Shown: positions 1-12,640 of the stretch, one piece after another
How positions within the stretch are numbered: the first letter of the stretch is position 1
Layout of the letters: each line of letters opens with the position of its first letter
Assembly: GCA_026545225.1 (NCBI GenBank)
Contig: CM048848.1
Coordinates: 22,856,806 to 22,920,805 of the forward strand
DNA length: 64,000 nucleotides
Source of the DNA: Cornus controversa
Lineage: Eukaryota > Streptophyta > Magnoliopsida > Cornales > Cornaceae
Direction: 5' to 3'
The notes under the pieces: model-generated
What the model was told of the DNA's origin: nothing
The model's input: only the letters and a program-made list of their open reading frames with translations
The model's database searches: none
Translations under genes and position numbers: made by a program

Positions 1-408
1 TGCAAAACTGGGTGGTCAACCCAGCAATCTGCCCCTCTAAATAATGGAAATCATGGCCACCAGCTTGTGCATGGACATTCTTTTTTGCTTCCATCTCCTC
101 TGGATCCTCCACCGGTGGTGGTATATGTACAGGTTCCCTTCCCTGAACCAATCGAGACACTTCACCTGGCACAACTATGACTCTTTGATACATATGAGAT
201 CAGCTCAAATTCTAGTCATGTGTGCCATAATGAATATCATGTGGGAAAGCAAGCTCGTCCTCATCGAATGCATATCCCTGTGCATTGAGCAACTGATGAA
301 TGATAGTAGGGAATGGAAACTCCCAGTCACTTGCACTGCCCTGTGCCTTGGCCACAACCTTGGAATAAAATTTTTCAATCTGGCCAAGACAATCTGTGGG
401 AATGATAG

Positions 409-906
409 TCAATGCCCAAAATGTATGGCATATAAAGCTCTAAGGAACTCTTGATGCCTCTCAGTTTTATGTCCAATGGGACATATATTCTTGTACAAAA
501 TAGTATCAAGGAACCATAAATGACTTGGCATAGAAGACTTTGAAGCTACATTCTGCTTTGGCCCCGGAGAATTGGTTAGCACACAAACGTGCAACCAAAT
601 TACCTACTGATAAATCATTGAGTAGAGGAGTGTAGATATTGGTCAAATCAGCTGGGCATTCATGAGGATAGCCCATGGCAATAGCAATCGAAGACATATC
701 CACCTGAACTCGCGTTCCATCTACTGAAGAAATAAGCACATCCTGCTCATCAGGTTGTGGCAATAAGTTATGATAAAAGACCTTAATGAGCCTCGGGTAG
801 ATAGTAGTAGATAGTGGAACAAAAATCGAAGCCGATCGACGATGACGGATGTCAGAAATCCCCTATCGTGTCTCAAAAAATATAGCATATAGTTCGGAGA
901 TGTCAA
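409..906 (-). pseudogene. 3' ORF remnant of Athila-like element (plant transposon-protein domain)
   Basis: Short blocks resemble the long 3' ORF of the related element at 49687-50946. The best shared stretch is around 409-560, where SHLWFLDTILYKNICP matches SKLWFLDTVLIKNACP, followed by a similar run of basic and aromatic residues. The domain is the one annotated in plants as putative plant transposon protein (PF20167, from memory). It sits downstream of pol, where env-like ORFs are found in Athila elements. Fossil and broken. Confidence 0.65.
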
Positions 907-1499
907 ACGTCACTTCGAAATTCAAGGCTCTTGGATGCCATCTCTCATAAATTCTATCTCGGTGAGATCTTGAGGAAATGGGTGTTGGATCATGTCGTGC
1001 TCAGTGAGGATTACGCGAGCTTGAAGCACCTTCGTGAATTGCTCTCTTTGGTGCCATAGAAATAGAAAAAGCTTGGTTGAGGAACTAAATCAAACACTTG
1101 GTGTGCACAATAAAAGTGTATCCTTCAACCTCTTCTTTCGACAATTTTTCCACCCCAAATTGAACAATTCAATACACCAATTATATCCCCCAAACTTGAT
1201 CTTTAAAAGCCCTCACAAAGATTGCCACAATTTTGCAAAATAAAAACTTCACTTACTTTGATGTAGAACTTGAGAAAGTAAGAGTTTTCTTGAGAACTAG
1301 TGATCATCAATCCAGTTTTGATGTTGATGTTGATGATGATCAATGATAAATACTTGTTCAAGAATCACCAATTGAAGAAAACTTATTCCCGGTTGAAGTA
1401 GGAGTCAAATTGGAGTGCAAAGATGTCAAGGAAGCAAGTAGTAGCACCAAAGCTGGAGAGGGGGGGGGCCTTATATAGCAAGAAAATTTGGGCAGCCCC

Positions 1500-1710
1500 T
1501 TTATGGGCCTGGACGATCGATGCCCCTAGGGTTGGGTGATCGATCGCCCAGCTGGTTGGTCTCCCATGTTGAAAAATCATGGGGGCGATCGATCCCCCCT
1601 CAAATGGGCGATCGATCCCCCTTGTTGATGCCTGTTTGAGCCTCCATCGCCTAAGGTCGACCGGGACGTGTATTTTTGGAGTCTCTATCGCCCAAGGTTG
1701 ATCGAGAACT
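1500..1710. repeat. Palindrome-rich spacer (GATCGATC units) in Athila-like element
   Basis: Several GCGATCGATC and GATCGATCGCC units, separated by G- and C-runs, lie between the 3' ORF remnant and RNase H. The two Athila-like elements at 42.9 and 51.6 kb hold a similar but not identical palindrome array between their 3' ORF and integrase. The region 907-1499 has no recognisable coding content. Confidence 0.6.
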
Positions 1711-1949
1711 CATTTTTTCACCCGTCTTGAGTCCAAAGACCTTGGTACACCTCTTGACATCCTCTGGAAGCAACTTATACATCAAAAACTCAAAGAAAAC
1801 ACATCAAAACGTAACTAAAATTGAAAGAAATATTAAGAAAACTTAAACTAAAATTTAAAATCAAAGAAAACTAAGGAAATTAAAGGATAAAAATACATAC
1901 AAGTCCTACAATTTAACGTCCATAGGCGACGATCGATTCTCCAAAGGGA

Positions 1950-3646
1950 TTAAGTTGGATAGACGGGATGCGTCAAGTCGACGGACTCTACGTCTCTTGT
2001 TTTCACAAATCCTTCTACACAATGCTTCAACCTTTGCCCATTAACTTTATCATCAAAAATTCCAAACAATTGTTCATCCGAAAATGAGTCGCCAATAGGT
2101 AATGCATCGATCACAGGCTCAGATTCAATCCGGGATAAATGATCCGTAACTATATTCTCCATCCCCTTTTTGTCCTTAATCTCCAAATTAAATTCTTGCA
2201 ACAATAAAATCCATCGAATAAGATGCTGTTTGGTTTCTTTCTTAGCCAATAAGTGTCTCAATGCCGCATGATCAGAGTAGACAACCACCTTAGACCCCAA
2301 TAAATAGGAATGAAACTTGTCCAGGGCAAATACTACAGTTAGAAGCTCTTTCTCTATAGTTGTATAATTGAGTTGGGCATTAGAGAGAGTCTTACTAGCG
2401 TAATAGATAACATATGGTCGTTTCTCTTCTCTTTGTCCCAACACTACTCTTACTGCATAATCAGAGGCATGACATATGATTTCAAAAGGTAGAGCCATTT
2501 TGGAGATTGCATGATTGGTGCAGAGGATAATAAAGACCGAACCTTCTCAAAAGCTTGCACACACTCTTCATCAAAGGAAAAGGAAACATCTTTAGATAAC
2601 AAGTGGCACAATGGTCGAGCAATTTTATTGAAATCCTTGATGAATTTTCTATAGAATCCAATATGGCCTAAGAAATAACGAACTTGCTTCGTCGAAGTTT
2701 GAGGAGGCAGAGTAGCAATTAGATTGATCTTTTCTTTATCAACTTCAATGCCTCTCTCTGAAACAATATGGCCCAACACAATACCCTTTTTCACCATGAA
2801 ATGGCTTTTCTCCCAACTAAGTACCAAATTCCGTTCTTGACACCTTTGAAGCACAAGTGATAAATTGCTCAAACAGTCTTCAAAGGAGGATCCAAAAATA
2901 GAGAAGTCATCCATGAACACCTCCAAGAGTTTTTCCACCATATCAGAAAAGATGGCCATCATACACTTCTGGAATGTCGCCGGAGCATTACATAACCCAA
3001 ATGGCATATGACGATAGGCAAAAGTACCAAAGGGACAAGTGAAAGTAGTCTTCTCTTGATCTTTTGGATCTATAGCTACTTGGTTATAACCAGAGTAGTC
3101 ATCCAGAAAGAAATAATAGCTCTGACCAGCTAACCTTTCAAGTATTTGATCAAAGAATTGGAGAAGGAAGTGATCCTTCCTGGTCATAGAATTAAGCTTT
3201 CTATAATCAATGCAAACACGCCAACCTGTGGTAGTACGTTGTGGAACAAGCTCTCCCACAGAGTTAGGGACAATAGTAAAACCAAACTTCTTAGGAACCA
3301 CTTGTGTTGGACTCACCTATGTGCTGTCAGAAATTGGATAAATTATACTTGCATCCAGTAACTTGACAACCTCTTTCTTTACTACCTCCTTCATATTGGG
3401 GTTCAATCACCTCTGTGCCTCTCTAGATGGCTTACATCCTTCTTCCAAATAGATTTTGTGCATGCAAATCGAGGGATCAATGCCCTTAAGATCAGCAACA
3501 CTCCACCCGATTGCTTCACGATGTTGATATAAGACCTCTACTAAGCGCTTTTCTTGAGTTTCTATCATATCAGAGGTAATGATAATAGGAAGAGTTCTCT
3601 GCGCCCTCAAAAATATATACTTCAACTTGTCAGGCAATGGCTTCAA
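1950..3646 (-). pseudogene. Reverse transcriptase-RNase H region of Athila-like element
   Basis: Contains RT motifs in order: VCIDYRKLNSMTRKDHF, the PFGTFAYRHMPFGLCNAPATFQ block and the catalytic FMDDFSIFG motif. An RNase H-type stretch follows ([33 protein letters not shown]). These are standard Ty3/gypsy pol signatures and match the pol parts at 44.7-46.4 and 53.3-55.6 kb closely. Fossil; broken. Confidence 0.9.
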
Positions 3647-3841
3647 CTCTAATTATGGATGGGACTCTAATAAAGGCACTAGGGGAGTGCTAGAGAGAGA
3701 AGAGAGTGTCTCAATTGGAATTCTCCATGGTGGAGTATTCTAAATAACATCCACTTCCAGCATGGAATTTACCTCTTTGCATAACTCTTCATCATAAATT
3801 GTCTCATAGTCATAAAGAGACTTACATACCTCCAAGGAGTT

Positions 3842-6086
3842 TCAAGATACAGAGGATGAAACAAATTTCTCTACACATTCATCAATATCATCCATACAGA
3901 ACACATCACTCTGATCTGGAGGGTGTTGGATAGCATTGAACACATTAAGCTTGACATTCATGTTACCAAATGAAATATCCATGATTCCTGACCTATAACT
4001 TATGCAAGCTTCGGCAGTAGCCAAGAAAGGTCGACCAAGGATCACTGGAATATGCCTTTTTGGTTTATGAACTGGCTCAATGTCAAGTACAATAAAATCA
4101 ACTGGAAAGTAGAACTTGTCCACTTTAATGAGCACATCTTTAATGATCCCATGGGGTTGCTTTGTTGATCTGTCTGCAAATTACGACACCACCGAGGTAG
4201 GCTTCAGTTCTCCCAAGCCTAATTATAAGTACACTGAATAGGGTAGCAAATTCACACTTGCACCCAAATCAAGAAGAGCTTTATCAACATGGTGCTCCCC
4301 AATGATACATGAGATAGTTGGGGCACCAAGATCTTTGAATTTGGGAGGAGTGCACTGCTGAATTATAGAACTCATTATTGTGGTAGCATCACTTCTTTGG
4401 CACATAACTTTTAGAATGCCTTTTCTGAGTGCACAAGTCCTTCAAGAATTTAGCATAAGGAGGAATTTGCTTGATGGCATCAAGGAGTGCCAAATTAATC
4501 TTCACTTTTTGAAACACCTCCATCATGTCATGCAGCTTGTCCCCTTGCTTCCCCAATTTAGATGCTTCAAGAAAACATTGTGGGAAAGGAGCCTTGGGCT
4601 CATAAGGAATTTTAGCACTTGGACTTGTGGTCACTTTTTCTTCTTCTTTCTTCTCACCCACCTTATTATGAATTATTTTCCCACTCCTCAAAGTGGTAAT
4701 AGCTTGAATTTGCTCTTGGTGTGGGTTGCTTGTGGAAGCTTGTAGCCTTCTTGGATTAGCAATTGGTTGACTAGGGAGCTTCTCTTCTTCTCTTCTACTC
4801 AATGAAGTAACAAGCTGTCCAAATTGAGATTCCAATTTGGCAATAGATTGAGAATGAAAGTGCACTAACTGAACTATGGATTGCACTGTTGCTGCAGTAG
4901 CTTGCACTGTCTCTATAATGGATTCAAGCTTGTCAAATTTTGATAAGGTGAGTGTTAGCTTGTCTTCAATAGTAAAAATTCTTTGTGCCATAGGAACTTG
5001 TGTTTGATATTACTTTTGAGGTACAAATTTCCCAGGTTGATATGATGGTTGCATTGCTACCCCTTGGTTACTGTAAGAAAAACCAGGATGATTCCTCTAT
5101 ATAGGATTATAAGTATTGCCTTGTGGAGGATTCATTGGTCCAGTGAATACAGTTTGGACTTACTCATGCTGAACATCAGAAAATTGCCCCATCAAAGGAT
5201 AATTGTTCACATTATGCATAGGGCAAGAGCAAAATTCACAAGGGCCTAGCAATTAAGGATTTGAAGTAGAAGGAGTTTGATTGACAGCCATAATTGCTGC
5301 TACCTTCTGTGCAATTAGATCAATGTCGGTTGGCATAACTTCTGAAGCACTAACCTCAAAAATCCCATCAGTTTTCTTTGTAGTGGCAGGTTTGCTAGAA
5401 CGAGTAGAAAATACATGTTGTAGAGAGTTGTCACTAAGATTTTCCAATAAGGTCCATGCCTCTTCTTCACTCTTCAACATAAAAGTACCTCCACAAGAGG
5501 AATCAACCATTTCTCTATTGGCTTCTGTCAGCCCTTTATGAAAACTCTGCACTAGTTGCCACTTAGGAACTTGATGATGAGGACACTTCTTAAGAAGGTC
5601 CTTGAATCTTTTTCATGTCTCATAAAATTGTTCCCCCTCATGTTGGGAGAAACCAGTGATAGCACGTCTGAATTGATTGGTCTTCCCTATCGGAAAATAC
5701 TTCTTGAGAAACTCATGTTACATCTGAGTCCAGGTCATGATAGAACCTGCCGGTAGAGAATTGAACCAATACTTTACTTTATCTTTTAGGGAGAATGGTA
5801 AAAGTCTTATTTTGAAAGCATCTTCAGAGAAGTTGTGAATTTTAGTAGTTGAGCATACTTCAATGAATTTATCTAGATGTTTGTTAGGGTCTTCTTGAGT
5901 CAGCCCAAAATAGGATGGTAGCATATGAATAATGCTGGACTTGATCTCATAATTCTGTACTGTGACATTGGGCAGTTGAAAACCAGCTGGTGAAGTGTAT
6001 GTCTCAGGAACATAGTAGCCCCTAAGCAATCTAGCCCTTTCTCCAGCAACATTAGGAACAAGATTGTCATTCCTTTCTTCCTCCAT
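3842..6086 (-). pseudogene. gag and protease region of Athila-like element
   Basis: The 5718-6086 part holds the capsid-like retrotransposon gag domain (IKSSIIHMLPSYFGL, EDAFKIRLLPFSLKDKVKYWF). The 4389-4991 part is the gag C-terminal region with a coiled-coil start (ITTLRSGKIIHNK). The 3842-4405 part holds the aspartic protease region (LLDLGASVNLLPYSVY; HIPVILGRPFLATAEACI). The same blocks occur in the same order at 54.2-57.7 kb. Fossil; broken in several places. Confidence 0.85.
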
Positions 6087-6334
6087 GTCTTCAATTAATT
6101 CTTCCTCTTACACAATGGTATCAATAGGGATGTTCCTCTGTTGTCTAATAGTACGTTCAGGCTCAGGATCAAGAGGTATCAAAGGATCATCCACAGAATG
6201 ACTACCTTGCATATATTAGCAAAAAGCACATCAAAAGAAAACAAAAACAAAATTAAAAACAAAAGATAAAAATTTCCTAAACTAAAAATCCAATTAAAAT
6301 TAAATTTGTAAAATCTAATCAATCAAATAGATAA

Positions 6335-6352
6335 TCCCCGACAACGGCGCCA
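6335..6352 (-). other. Primer binding site, tRNA-Asp type
   Basis: The plus strand reads TCCCCGACAACGGCGCCA, nearly the 3' end of plant tRNA-Asp(GUC), which is typical of Athila/Tat-group elements. It lies about a dozen bases from the LTR and fixes the element's orientation as minus. Confidence 0.85.
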
Positions 6353-6364
6353 AAAATTTATTCG

Positions 6365-7741
6365 TGTGTAAGTGCGTCTCAAATTATAATTATCACACTT
6401 CGCAATAGAATTAATTCCTTGCATAATAGGGCTATCGAAAAGGGTGTCGAACCTCAAGGATTCTGGTCTGATGAGTTAGAGTACGAAATTAATTCTAATT
6501 AAATTTAAGAGAAATGAATTCTGATTTTTTTATTTAAACTTACTAAAAAGCAAATTAAAATAAATCAAAGGAAATAGAGAGTGTGAATAATATGAGATAA
6601 ATCTAGGGTATTTGACTTCACCACTAACTCCACAATCAATGGTCAATTGAATTAACTATGGGGAATTACATCATGCATTAGTGGTGTTGTTGGCTACAAG
6701 CTCACCTTCATCCGTCAAGAAGATAACATATGATTAAGGCTAAGTCATGGACTATCTTCGATTGGCATGGGCCATCTGCCTAACTACTCTAATCTACGGT
6801 GCAGTATGGTTTATCTTCTCTAGGCATAATCCATTAAAGTTTTTAATGATATATTCAGTGATTACCATTGTGTAATAATCGCTCTCATGATCACAGAAAA
6901 TAAGAGAGATTGAGTTCAATAACAACCAAATATCTAAGACAAGATAAGAAATCAATGAAACTGAATTTATAAGACTTGTATTGCTCAATTCTATAATAAG
7001 AATCCTCTCCATTACACAATCTATGCATAAACATAAAGGTCCCTAATAATTAAAACAATCAAACCATTGATGCTTTGTTAGGGCTACATCAAAACCCTAG
7101 TGGATGAACTAGCCGCTCATGGTAGAAGAAGAAGTTTCAGCGATTGAGGAAGAAGGCATCATCTTCATGAATTGTGCGTAGGACTTTGTTCTCTAATGGT
7201 CTGCAAAGTATGTCTTCTTTTCTGTCCAAAGGCTCTCTAAGACTCTCCAAATCTCTCTCCAATCAGCCTTCCAATTCTTCACTTTATGCCCCAAGAGAAT
7301 ACACCAAAGTCCTAATCCAATTAGGAATTAATTAGGTTTTTCCGTAGCATTAATCAGGTGGGTTTTTTCCTGCTGACGTTCGACCTAACTTTTAACATTT
7401 TTTGTCCATTTTCCAAAACGGGATTAAGACTGTATTAAGTGTAAATTTGGGCTTCAGGCTCGTAACCTTTTTAAGCAGCTGTAATTCTCTTGGACCTCTT
7501 CCTTAGGTTGATTTGAGTTTAAATAAATATTTGAATGGATCCATTTGATGTAGGCTTCCTCTAACCATCTTGCGTGTCATCTTTAAAAGCCTAGAATCAT
7601 GGTTTTAACTGAAATAATCATTAAGGCCCTAAAAATATAAAAAACACTAAAATGAAGTAAAATAACAAAATAATCTATCACTAAGAGAATAAAATACATA
7701 AGTTAAGAGGTTAGAATGCGTAACATTCAACGCCTATCACA
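6365..7741 (-). repeat. 5' LTR of the left-hand Athila-like element
   Basis: Begins TGTGTAAG next to the primer site and ends CCTATCACA. That end resembles the ACTTATCA(CA) ends of the LTRs at 39.45 and 47.87 kb, each preceded by AATGCGTA or AATGCATA-like sequence. Length is about 1.38 kb. The exact ends may be off by a few bases because the partner LTR is outside the window. Confidence 0.75.
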
Positions 7742-9266
7742 TATACATTGTTCCTAACACAAAAACCTCCCATATAAATTGGTTGAGCAACTATCAAATG
7801 CAACTTAGCATTATAAGAAAACCAATAACTATATTTTATTCAGGTACCTGGCCTGCAACTGTGTTCCTACTTATTTAAACTATATTGAAGCACATTACAA
7901 CTACAAAAGACCTTTTAATTAACTCGTATACATCTCATATGCTCTTAAAAATCAGTAGTACATACACAATGGAGTTTCAAATACATACTCAATGGGTTTA
8001 AATTCTAAAGGAATTAAAGAATGCCCATGTATACCTTATTGTGGTCGGATCAGAATTAAATGTCCTTGACTCGTGCATCTATGTGTACCAATTTTTATAT
8101 CTTGTCAATTCCCTCATTTATAGCATAAACTTTTCCTGAACTTCAGCCATTCATCCTCCCAAATGAGCTCATGGCTTACAAACTCTTGAAGCTGCTGATG
8201 CCCTCACTAATGTTAAAAGACTTTCTAGATCTAGTTGGCCTTGAGGAACTGAATTGTAGTTCTCTACATACTCTTGTTTGTTTTGACCTTGGCAACAACT
8301 AGTTGGGTAATGTTGCCTTGACAAAAAAGGTAAATTGGGGCCTTTGGACAAGCAGAGGCAGAGTTTGGTTTGTTGTGACAGTATAGAGCTATAGTGCAAG
8401 AGGCACACACCCAGTGACCTCAAAGCAGATGTAGCATAACTTGACATCGTTAGCTTGTCAATAAGTACTATTCCAAGTGAATAACAAGGTGCATACTTTG
8501 AAGATTGATAGGAAAAGCATAACGCAAATTTAAAGAAAAGTTAAGCAGAAGGTATAATCTGGAAAAGTAGATGCATAGTTTGAAGATATGTAGGAAATAC
8601 GATCGGGATAATTATAGATTTAAAGAGAAGTTAACTTTTTTAAATAAATAAAAAAATTGCAAAACTCTTTTCTTTGTTTTTTTTTCTGTTTACAATTCAT
8701 TATCTTAACAAAAACTATAACCAAAGGATGTTTAAAAATGTCAGTAGCTCTGGTGAGGTAATGATCCATATGCTTCCTTGTGTGGTGGATGCATTTCTCT
8801 CAAAGCTGAGCAAGATAGTAGGAACAATTTCTTTTCAAATTCTTAAGGTCTCAACGTTCTCAATTTGTGGCCAGGATAAACATTTATAACAAGTCCAATT
8901 GTGTATATTGTTCTTGTCAACCTAATTTTAGTCAGAAACCTATTTGAAGTGTTTACAATTGTCGACAAAAACAATAGCTTTGTTGTGATTAAGAAAAAAA
9001 AAATTGATCAGGTAGAGAAATTTATAGTAAATTGGCCAAACCAAGTAAATGGCTAAGGTTTAAATAAATATAAGTTATAATATATATTTACAAAATGCTT
9101 GTGAGATCAGAATAGGGCAAAGATAACAGCTCTTCTATCCATAAAATAACAGTTGATCAGAATATGGCAAAGATGGTTAATCAAACAGCATTTTAACACA
9201 AGGAATACACAAAAATACCAATGCTATCAAACAAAAATTCATGCATATTGCATTAACAAGTTCTAC
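7742..9266. other. Gene-free stretch, left part of the old CACTA region
   Basis: AT-rich DNA with no recognised gene. The only noticeable open frame is 92 codons on the minus strand at 8169-8447; I recognise no family and its neighbouring frames are closed, so it is not called as a gene. The stretch may be intron or captured DNA of the surrounding CACTA element. Confidence 0.4.
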
Positions 9267-9739
9267 CTGGATGGAGGTTCTACTTCTATTAGAATCTGAA
9301 GTAGTGACAAGACTACAGAGATTGTTAATTTTCATCTGCTGCTCAATTATACATTGATCTCGTTTTTTATGGGATTTCCTCTCCTCCTCCAGCTCTATAG
9401 CAAGCTTCTCATACTCTAGTTCATACTGAGAATTGAATAGTAAGAAAATAAATTCATGCAATGAAAAGGCTGACTTAACTTGTGCTTGATGCACAAGATA
9501 ATGGCCCTTCTACATAAGGAAAAAACAACAATCTACCTTGAGCATGTCATTTCATAGCTTCAAGATCTCCTGCTCCAGCACCTCAGCACAAGATCCCTAA
9601 ACAAAAACTCTACCACATTTTATTGATTCTTAGCCTCATTGGTGTGAAGTAAAAAAGATATGAACATCACCTGAAGTTTGTTACGCAGTTCCACTATCTC
9701 TAGTTTTTGTCGCTTCAACAAGGCAGCATCTGTTAAAAT
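9267..9739 (-). pseudogene. Captured KIN-7 (CENP-E-like) kinesin stalk, three exons
   Basis: Three consecutive exons with good splice sites lie on the minus strand: 9739-9671 (23 codons, ILTDAALLKRQKLEIVELRN), 9596-9537 (20 codons, GSCAEVLEQEILKL then a stop) and 9425-9267 (53 codons, YELEYEKLAIELEEERKSH). Each starts after AG, ends before GT, and all are in phase 0. Together they give a charged coiled coil like the region after the motor domain of plant KIN-7 kinesins of the At1g59540 kind; the family call is from memory. The motor domain is absent. The middle exon has an in-frame TGA where an arginine codon is expected (CGA to TGA). It is a fragment on the same strand as, and just downstream of, the XBAT fragment; the two belong to different genes, so both were probably captured by the transposon. 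Confidence 0.7.
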
Positions 9740-10281
9740 CTATAATAAATTCAACCATAATTAGTAATACCATCACATTTAAATGAAAGAAGTAACCATA
9801 AAAAGAAAAATAACTCCAAATTGCTGGTTGAGGGAAGATGCCTAATCATTATAGCACAACTACTTATAACAAAAAGAGAGAGAGAGAGAGAGATGCTATA
9901 CTATAATCAAGCTACAAGTAGGTGTATCAGGTTATCATATTTTAATTATATTATGTATTGAAAAGGAAGAGAATGTGAGTTTTGAGCTCTACACAACAAG
10001 TTTAATATCAGAGCAAATATTTATGCCTAACATCCTATGAATGCATATCAAAACATTAAGAAAAATTGGAACAAGATTCCCTTAATTGCACATCCTATAG
10101 CTGGAGAACAAAAGTTGCAATATAATTATAAACAACTAGAAAATTTTGGAAGCCATTTCCATTTGCTATGGATTCACAACAATTTAAATCATAATTGAGG
10201 TCAACAGTTGTGATACTATATTTCTGCCAAACACATATCCCATGTAAAGGAACATAGCTAGTGTAGTATATAATGTGTGCA

Positions 10282-10307
10282 TACACACACACACACACAC
10301 ACACACA
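10282..10307. repeat. (CA)n microsatellite
   Basis: About thirteen uninterrupted AC dinucleotides between the KIN-7 and XBAT exon fragments. A shorter (GA)n run lies near 9875-9892. Confidence 0.95.
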
Positions 10308-10381
10308 AGAGGAAAAGACATACTGATTTAAGTCTACATGGTCATAAGAATTTAAACTAGAAACTAAAAACTTTAGAATAC

Positions 10382-10640
10382 CTCAGACATGTCATTGCCA
10401 GCCTCAAAACCAAAGTGCAAAGATGATAGAAGTGAGTAGATTGTCTCCTTGAATATGGCTTTTTCCCTATCCCTGTTTGCCTCTATTAAGGCTTTCTCTA
10501 ACAGAGCTTTTGCTTCTGGATTGAGCTTAGAAAATAACTTCAACAGTGATGGCCAGACAAGAAGCTCTAAAGATGAAGGGTTCAACAATGATGCACATGC
10601 TCCAAGCTTGTGCTTCAGGGCAACCATGTAAGGCATTCTC
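10382..10640 (-). pseudogene. XBAT31-like E3 ligase fragment, downstream exon
   Basis: A single exon flanked by AG (10642-10641) and GT (10381-10380), reading RMPYMVALKHKLGACASLL, then ELLVWPSLLKLFSKLNPEAK and ALLEKALIEANRDREKAI. This is the last ankyrin repeat and the linker that precede the RING domain in XBAT31/XBOS-type E3 ubiquitin ligases (family knowledge). It continues the exons at 23432-24004; the 12-kb CACTA at 10735-22893 now separates them. No RING-domain exon follows, because KIN-7 exons come next. The piece is open but cannot make a working ligase without the RING finger. Confidence 0.75.
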
Positions 10641-10734
10641 CTGCAAAGTACCCATCGATAATGATAAGTTTTACTTGCAAATGTTCACAATTGACAACTT
10701 TTGTCATCAATTACACATAGGAGAAACCTCCCAC

Positions 10735-11200
10735 CACTACAAGAAAAAGGACTTTCTACAGCGGGCAAAAAGGGTTTTTACCACGGGCACAGCCCGCCGT
10801 GGTATCCGGTGTCGTAGTTGCCAATAGACTTTCTACCACGGGCTTAGCCCGTGGTTAAAAGTTATTATTCTACCACGGGCTTTGGCCGTAGTAGAAAGTA
10901 TGTTTTCTACCACGGGCTTTGCCTGTAGTAGAAAGTATGTTTTCTACCACGGGCGTAGCCCGTGGTTAAAAGTTATTATTCTACCACGGGCTTTGCCCGT
11001 GGTAGAAAACATACTTTCTAGCATGGGCTTAGCCCGTGGTTAAAAGTTATTATTTTACCACGGGCTAAGCCCGTGGTAGAAAACATACTTCTACTACGGG
11101 CAAAGCCCGTGGTAGAATAATAACTTTTAACCACGGGCTAAGCCCGTGGTAAAAAGTATGTTTTCCACCACGGGCTTAGCCCGTGGTTAAAAGTTTATTA
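10735..11200. repeat. Left terminal and subterminal repeats of inner CACTA
   Basis: After the terminal CACTACAAGAAA there are roughly a dozen copies of a 40-60 bp unit centred on ACCACGGGCTTAGCCCGTGGT-like near-palindromes. They occur in both orientations and alternate with TTTCTA and AAAGTATGTT spacers. Such arrays are transposase binding regions in En/Spm elements (family knowledge). Many pairs are long and perfect enough to fold into hairpins. Confidence 0.9.
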
Positions 11201-12640
11201 ATTTTTTTAAAAAAATTATATGCATGTACAACAAAAATGTTCAAAATCACCTGTACAACAAAAATCATCCATCTTCAATTCCACCAATATACAACTGAAC
11301 AACACCCAAAGTCATATTCATACCAAGCCTTGCTAACATCAATATTAACAGGCTAAAACATAATACTTTTGCAACAAATAATCAACAAAAATACTCTTGG
11401 TTGAGTTAACTTATGATATTAAACGTGGCAGAACAATCATTTAGATCACTCAAGTACTACAGGCAGCCCAATCAAATTCTAAAACTAGTAACAAATGACA
11501 CACCAAATTCTGCTCAATCTAATTTAAAGAACCAAATTAAATTAAAGCTGAAGTTTGACACACCATATGAACAGCGAGGAACACACCAAAATGGAAATCA
11601 GTGAGGGGGAAGGAACTTGTGGAATATCAAAAATAGCAACCAATGTTGAACAGATTTACGTACTGCATTTGCTAAATATACATAATATGAAACGACATTA
11701 AAAAATGTAAAATTGCATCAAAATATTAATCCTACCAATCACAAACAAATAAATTAATCCCAAACTTCTTTTATATTCAAAGAACTAGTTCCGAGGCATA
11801 TCTATTCAAAGAAAAAAAAAGTCTCAATACTAACACAACTAACATTATGATTGCTTACCAATAGCATTCCTTTCAACCAAAACATTAAGCTATATCAAAA
11901 CTAAATTAAAAAAACTGAAACGCTTTGCTTAAACGCATAACACAACTATACCCAAAAAAATAGCCATAATGTCCAAAAGTTAGTCACTGTCCAGTGTGTC
12001 ACTATCTAAATTATCTGATTAGTCTTTAAAAAAATATATGTCCAAAAGTTGGCTAAAATAAACCTGCATTATAAAACATTTTCAATCAAAATCAATACTT
12101 TTTCTAATAATCAATTCAATTTAAACTCTAAGTACACTAATAAAATACTCCATATTTAAACAAATGGTTTAAGAGTAGTTCATGTCATGTAATGCATGTA
12201 TATTATATGTAGTTTCAATTCAGAATTAACTCTAAATTTGTGATTTGTCTTTTCCATCTTTTGTTTTAAAAAAGAGTAAGATCCAAATGAATATCTCGCA
12301 ACTATTTTCCTTGAAGTTTCCTTTTGTCTCTAAAGCATAAGGGAAAAAAAAATAAAAGAAAAAGAAAGTCTAAAACTCTGAATTTTTTTTAGTTTCCACT
12401 ATTTGAACAGAACCCTCCAAATGATCAAGAAAGAAAGAGAGGAAGTCTAAAACTCTGAGCCCTGAATGGCTTGATTTCCATTATTTGATAAAAAAACCCT
12501 CCAGTAGTTTTATATGTGTACATTATGTGAATTCCGCTTTGAAAGGGTAATTAGATTTTTTATTTTTTAAATGAAGCATAAAAGATAAATTCAATATATT
12601 TTATGCATTTGGCAGTTTCTCAGCAAACAAAAGCGACATT
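11201..12640. other. Gene-free interior of inner CACTA, left part
   Basis: AT-rich DNA with homopolymer runs. No frame above 63 codons and no recognised domain. Confidence 0.5.

Larger units (their letters stand above)
1..7741 (-). mobile_element. Athila-like Ty3/gypsy LTR retrotransposon, partial
   Basis: Minus-strand retroelement whose 5' LTR lies on the right and whose 3' end lies beyond the left edge. Reading from right to left, the parts are: LTR, tRNA-Asp primer site, gag, protease, reverse transcriptase and RNase H, a palindrome-rich spacer, and a 3' ORF of the plant transposon-protein type. No integrase is seen between RNase H and the spacer. The order matches the composite at 38-59 kb, but the LTR sequences differ, so it is a related but separate family. 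It is a fossil: the coding parts lie in many blocks, so it is broken many times. Age cannot be judged because only one LTR is visible. Confidence 0.9.

Noticed and set aside
1-454. 136-codon plus-strand frame at the left edge
   Set aside because: It lies opposite the minus-strand 3' ORF remnant of the Athila-like element and matches no family.
9267-9739. Working kinesin gene
   Set aside because: No motor domain, an in-frame stop in the middle exon, and neighbours from unrelated genes.
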